Shown one piece after another: positions 5,600 to 6,060 of a stretch of 6,060 nt of DNA. Made by a program: the position numbers and the translations under genes. The notes under the pieces are model-generated. The model was not told where the DNA came from. It did not search any database and was given only the letters and a program-made list of their open reading frames with translations. How positions within the stretch are numbered: position 1 is the first letter of the stretch; the number at the start of each line of letters is the position of its first letter. The DNA lies in the NCBI GenBank assembly GCA_031284085.1, contig JAITAM010000189.1, positions 1-6,060 on the forward strand, given 5' to 3'. Origin of the DNA: Spirochaetaceae bacterium (lineage in GTDB: Bacteria; Spirochaetota; Spirochaetia; Treponematales; Breznakiellaceae).

Positions 5600-5716
5600 A
5601 TGGAAATTTATTTTGCCTTTCAACGACATATAACGGACAACTGCGACCAGCGGTGCAAACACTGTTACATATTTTCAGGAAACAGGCGTCTTCCTATTGC
5701 TGCTTTGGAGGTCTGA
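5600..5716 (+). pseudogene. Truncated 5' end of a radical SAM enzyme gene
   Basis: From a good ribosome site the frame reads MEIYFAFQRHITDNCDQRC, then KHCYIFSGN, and stops after 38 codons. Cys15, Cys19 and Cys22 form the CX3CX2C motif followed by Tyr that ligates the [4Fe-4S] cluster of radical SAM enzymes. The surrounding HITDNCDQRCKHCYIF resembles the N-terminus of peptide-modifying radical SAM/SPASM proteins, which are normally several hundred residues long. Here the frame runs into the AGGTCTGACC repeat core at 5709-5718, and the TGA stop (5714-5716) lies in that repeat, so the gene is cut off and cannot make a working enzyme. No remainder was recognised elsewhere in the window. The exact subfamily, and any link to a peptide product, are inference. 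Confidence 0.72.
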
Positions 5717-5718
5717 CC
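5709..5718 (+). repeat. Third, partial copy of the palindromic repeat core
   Basis: AGGTCTGACC matches the first ten bases of the two 17-nt repeats in the same orientation, then diverges (CCTGATGCGG) straight into a 5'-truncated 22-nt unit. It marks the point where the radical SAM reading frame is broken and looks like an insertion or recombination junction. Confidence 0.65.
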
Positions 5719-5761
5719 CCTGATGCGGTACTCTCCGCCGAGAGATGCGAGAGTCTTTCCC
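5718..5761 (+). repeat. Second cluster of 22-nt repeats (two units)
   Basis: A unit at 5718-5739 has lost its first four matching bases but retains GATGCGGTACTCTCCGCC. It is followed exactly 22 bases on by GAGAGATGCGAGAGTCTTTC (from 5740). The sequence belongs to the same family as the array at 5501-5566. The second unit ends immediately before the stop codon of the minus-strand gene that follows. Confidence 0.75.
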
Positions 5762-6060
5762 TTATTCCTTCAAGAAGCCGTATTCATACACTTTGAGCTG
5801 TATCTTCTTCGTCAGATCCCCAATTTTTCCCGCAATGTTCCAATATGTGCGTTGTAGGGTTCATCCTCCGACCTTGTTTTCATGGTCCCTTTGTCATTGC
5901 GCCCCTGAAAAAACTCCCGAATGTCGTAGAATGAGGCGTTGACGGAAGCGGCCCTATTGTTCTTTATTTTTGCGTGGTAGTATTTCCATAATTCCAAGCC
6001 CGCGCCAAGAACCGCCTGAGCCTCCGCGCTCAATGGTTTCTCCTTGAGGAAGCCGCTCAT
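5762..6060 (-). pseudogene. Unidentified gene fragment with a single frameshift near its C-terminus
   Basis: I do not recognise the family. On the minus strand the frame from the window edge reads MSGFLKEKPLS, then ELWKYYHAKIKN, NASFYDIREFFQGRNDKG and SEDEPYNAHIG, ending in TGA at 5812-5814. The -1 frame continues convincingly through GDLTKKIQL and KVYEYGFLKE to a TAA at 5762-5764. Joining the frames needs one extra base in the run of four G (plus-strand C, 5818-5821) or five A (plus-strand T, 5824-5828). The joined product is about 99 residues, soluble, mostly charged and helical-looking. The ATG at 6058-6060 may be internal, because the gene could begin outside the window. The frameshift may be a real mutation, slippage at the homopolymers, or a sequencing error. 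Its stop codon touches the 22-nt repeat. Confidence 0.6.

Overview
The window most likely comes from a spirochaete of the genus Treponema. The main evidence is a 286-residue FlaB-type periplasmic flagellin with typical spirochaetal motifs. An exported RlpA-like cell-wall protein, moderate base composition and AT-rich spacers fit this. The species cannot be fixed from the sequence alone.

Left part (1-4780), ordinary chromosomal genes: a complete glycerate 2-kinase (MOFRL family) on the minus strand; a 302-bp divergent spacer; a flaB flagellin gene with a strong Shine-Dalgarno site, a perfect inverted repeat in its leader and a strong intrinsic terminator; an rlpA-like gene (signal peptide, double-psi beta-barrel domain, SPOR domain); and a 12-helix major facilitator transporter that starts at GTG inside a small hairpin. 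The glycerate kinase has no ribosome site of its own. A 12-codon leader ORF with an AGGAG site precedes it, and the leader's stop codon overlaps the kinase start (ATGA), which suggests translational coupling.

Right part (about 4780-6060), a repeat-rich accessory segment: a REP-associated (RAYT/IS200-like Y1) HUH transposase lies on the minus strand between two direct copies of a 17-nt palindrome-containing repeat, AGGTCTGACCTGRTTCA. The left copy supplies the transposase stop codon. Beyond it are three tandem 22-nt units, each with a GAGAG...CTCTC dyad. Next comes the first 38 codons of a radical SAM gene with a clear Shine-Dalgarno site and a CX3CX2C iron-sulphur motif, cut off inside a third copy of the AGGTCTGACC core. 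Two more 22-nt units follow, then the C-terminal part of an unidentified minus-strand gene that carries a single frameshift and whose stop codon abuts the repeat. The simplest reading is that repeated insertion or recombination of RAYT-associated repeats has broken the radical SAM gene.

The left-hand genes have no obvious joint pathway. FlaB and RlpA both act in the periplasm/cell wall, but a terminator separates them, so they are probably transcribed independently. The best candidate for something unusual is the repeat/transposase/radical SAM segment at 4830-5765.
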